Shown: positions 13,290-14,523 of the stretch, one piece after another | Layout of the letters: every line of letters starts with the position of its first letter | How positions within the stretch are numbered: the first letter of the stretch is position 1 | Source: Deltaproteobacteria bacterium | GTDB lineage: Bacteria; Desulfobacterota; GWC2-55-46 | Length of the DNA stretch: 14,523 bases | Assembly (NCBI GenBank): GCA_016218095.1 | Contig: JACREV010000109.1 | Coordinates: forward strand, 1-14,523 | Direction of reading: 5' to 3' | Position numbers and translations under genes: made by a program | The notes under the pieces: generated by a model | What the model was told of the DNA's origin: nothing | Database searches by the model: none | What the model saw: the letters and a program-made list of their open reading frames with translations, nothing else

Positions 13290-14523
13290 TCACCCCTTGA
13301 GAAACTCTTTCAATACATATCTCGCCTCTTCTATGGGCGAGGAGTCCTCTTTCATGTATACGATGAAGTGCCCGTCAGGGGTGAGCCTGTACCGTTTAGG
13401 CTCCTTTGAGGCCATCTTAAGGGCCTTTTCGACGAGGGCCTTTCCGTGCGGCGTGCCCGAGAGGTCCTGGAAGGCGAAGTATAGCCTCGTCCCTTTCTGT
13501 ATGAGCTCTTTGGCGCGGACCTTCTTAAGGGGGAGCTTTAAAGACATTATCTGCATGAGGTTCTGTACGAGCGCCGGGACCTCGCCGTAGCGGTCTGTCA
13601 TCTCCTCCTCTATGGCGGTTATGTCGTACTCGGACTGAACCGAGGCGAGCCGTTTGTAGAAGGAGAGCCTCTGTCTCGCGTCCGGCATGTACTCCTCGGG
13701 GATGTACTGCGATACCTTGAGGTTTATCTCAGGCTCGACCTCCTCGACGATCTCCTCGCCCTTCAGCTCCCTTACCGCCTCTTCAAGCAACTGCGTGTAC
13801 ATTTCAAACCCGACCTCGGCGATCCTCCCCGACTGGGCCGTGCCTAAAAGCTCACCCGCGCCGCGTATTTCAAGGTCGTACGTGGCGATCTTGAAGCCGG
13901 AGCCCGGCTCGCACAATTCCTGTATGACCTCTATGCGTTTGCGCGCGTCGTCGGTAAGCTCGTTTATCGAAGGGCAGATGAAGTAGGCGTAGGCCCTGTG
14001 CTTGGACCTGCCCACGCGCCCCCTTAACTGATAGAGCTCGGCGAGCCCGAACCTGTCCGCCCTGTTTATGATGATGGTGTTCGCTGACGGGATGTCGAGG
14101 CCGGACTCGATTATGGCCGTAGATAACAATATGTCGTACTCCCTGTTTATGAACCCGAGCATCTTCTTCTCGAGTTCGCCTTCCTTCATCTGGCCGTGGG
14201 CCACGGCGACCTTCGCCTCGGGCACGGCCTCTCTCAGGAACTCCTCTATCTTTGCTATCGACTGTATCCTGTTATGGACAAAGAATACCTGGCCGCCGCG
14301 GTTCAATTCCCTCTCTATCGCTTCCCTTATCGCCTCCTCGTCGAACCGGACGACATTCGTCCTTATGGCGAGCCTGTCTTCCGGAGGCGTATTTATTATA
14401 CTCAACTCCCTGATCGAAGCCAGTGACATATGTAGGGTCCGGGGGATGGGGGTGGCGGTCAGCGTCATGCAATCGACCTTTTTCCGGAGGGCCTTGAGCC
14501 TTTCCTTGTGGGCGACCCCGAAC
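13290..14523 (-). CDS. mfd: Transcription-repair coupling factor, C-terminal part (cut by window edge)
   Basis: The last 410 or so residues of Mfd are present; the gene continues beyond the right edge. Mfd pushes stalled RNA polymerase off damaged DNA and recruits UvrA. Visible parts are FGVAHKERLKAL and TLTATPIPRTLHMSL (helicase motif III), VAVAHGQM, STAIIESGLDIPSANTIIINRADRFG (motif V), QLRGRVGRS (motif VI) and the RecG-like GRIAEVGFEMYTQLLEEAV. The C-terminal regulatory domain follows. The UvrB-homology and polymerase-interaction domains lie outside the window. The TGA at 13290-13292 overlaps a possible GTG start of the next gene, so the two are tightly joined. uvrA, its partner in repair, is the last gene of the same string. 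Confidence 0.96.
   Translation of the reverse strand, partial: FGVAHKERLKALRKKVDCMTLTATPIPRTLHMSLASIRELSIINTPPEDRLAIRTNVVRFDEEAIREAIERELNRGGQVFFVHNRIQSIAKIEEFLREAVPEAKVAVAHGQMKEGELEKKMLGFINREYDILLSTAIIESGLDIPSANTIIINRADRFGLAELYQLRGRVGRSKHRAYAYFICPSINELTDDARKRIEVIQELCEPGSGFKIATYDLEIRGAGELLGTAQSGRIAEVGFEMYTQLLEEAVRELKGEEIVEEVEPEINLKVSQYIPEEYMPDARQRLSFYKRLASVQSEYDITAIEEEMTDRYGEVPALVQNLMQIMSLKLPLKKVRAKELIQKGTRLYFAFQDLSGTPHGKALVEKALKMASKEPKRYRLTPDGHFIVYMKEDSSPIEEARYVLKEFLKG

Overview
The window looks like chromosome from a Gram-negative bacterium. It has a lipoprotein-type and a SurA-type periplasmic foldase, two exported haem-binding proteins and a class A RNase P RNA. Codon use leans strongly to AGG (Arg), ATA (Ile) and GAG, and TTG or GTG starts recur. 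The gene orders (zinc-ribbon protein, RNase HI, rnpB; and mfd, two PPIases, pdxA, uvrA) and the dense short palindromic repeats recall Deltaproteobacteria-like or Nitrospirota-like lineages. That placement is inference; there is no marker here I would classify from.

Layout. 1-426 (-) is the N-terminal end of a membrane-anchored sensor cut by the window edge, with a good promoter in front. 427-1058 has no protein gene. It holds a possible small RNA with its own promoter and terminator, and a 126-bp palindromic element. 1059-1447 (-) is rnpB. 1457-1680 is a 224-bp near-palindrome that fills the whole gap between rnpB and the RNase HI gene. 1689-3175 (-) carries RNase HI, a C4 zinc-ribbon coiled-coil protein and a CAU-anticodon tRNA, behind a strong sigma-70-type promoter at 3259-3288. 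3483-5654 (+) is glyS without glyQ beside it. 5784-6326 and 6479-6955 (+) encode a DUF3365 haem protein and a cytochrome c'-like protein, closed by a strong terminator. 7287-14523 (-) reads, in transcription order, mfd (partial), a PpiC-type lipoprotein, a SurA-like foldase, pdxA and uvrA.

Two themes tie the genes together. The left half is an RNA-processing neighbourhood: a tRNA, an RNase H, RNase P RNA and a tRNA synthetase subunit. The right half joins both ends of transcription-coupled repair (mfd and uvrA) in one gene string, with envelope-folding genes and pyridoxal phosphate synthesis between them. A bidirectional terminator hairpin before pdxA suggests the string is not one uninterrupted transcript.

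I found no phage, transposase, CRISPR array or defence or toxin system. The most unusual content is non-coding: two unrelated long palindromes flanking rnpB, a possible independent small RNA, and a family of G/C-rich inverted hairpin pairs (two copies of exactly 86 bp, a single unit and a decayed trace).
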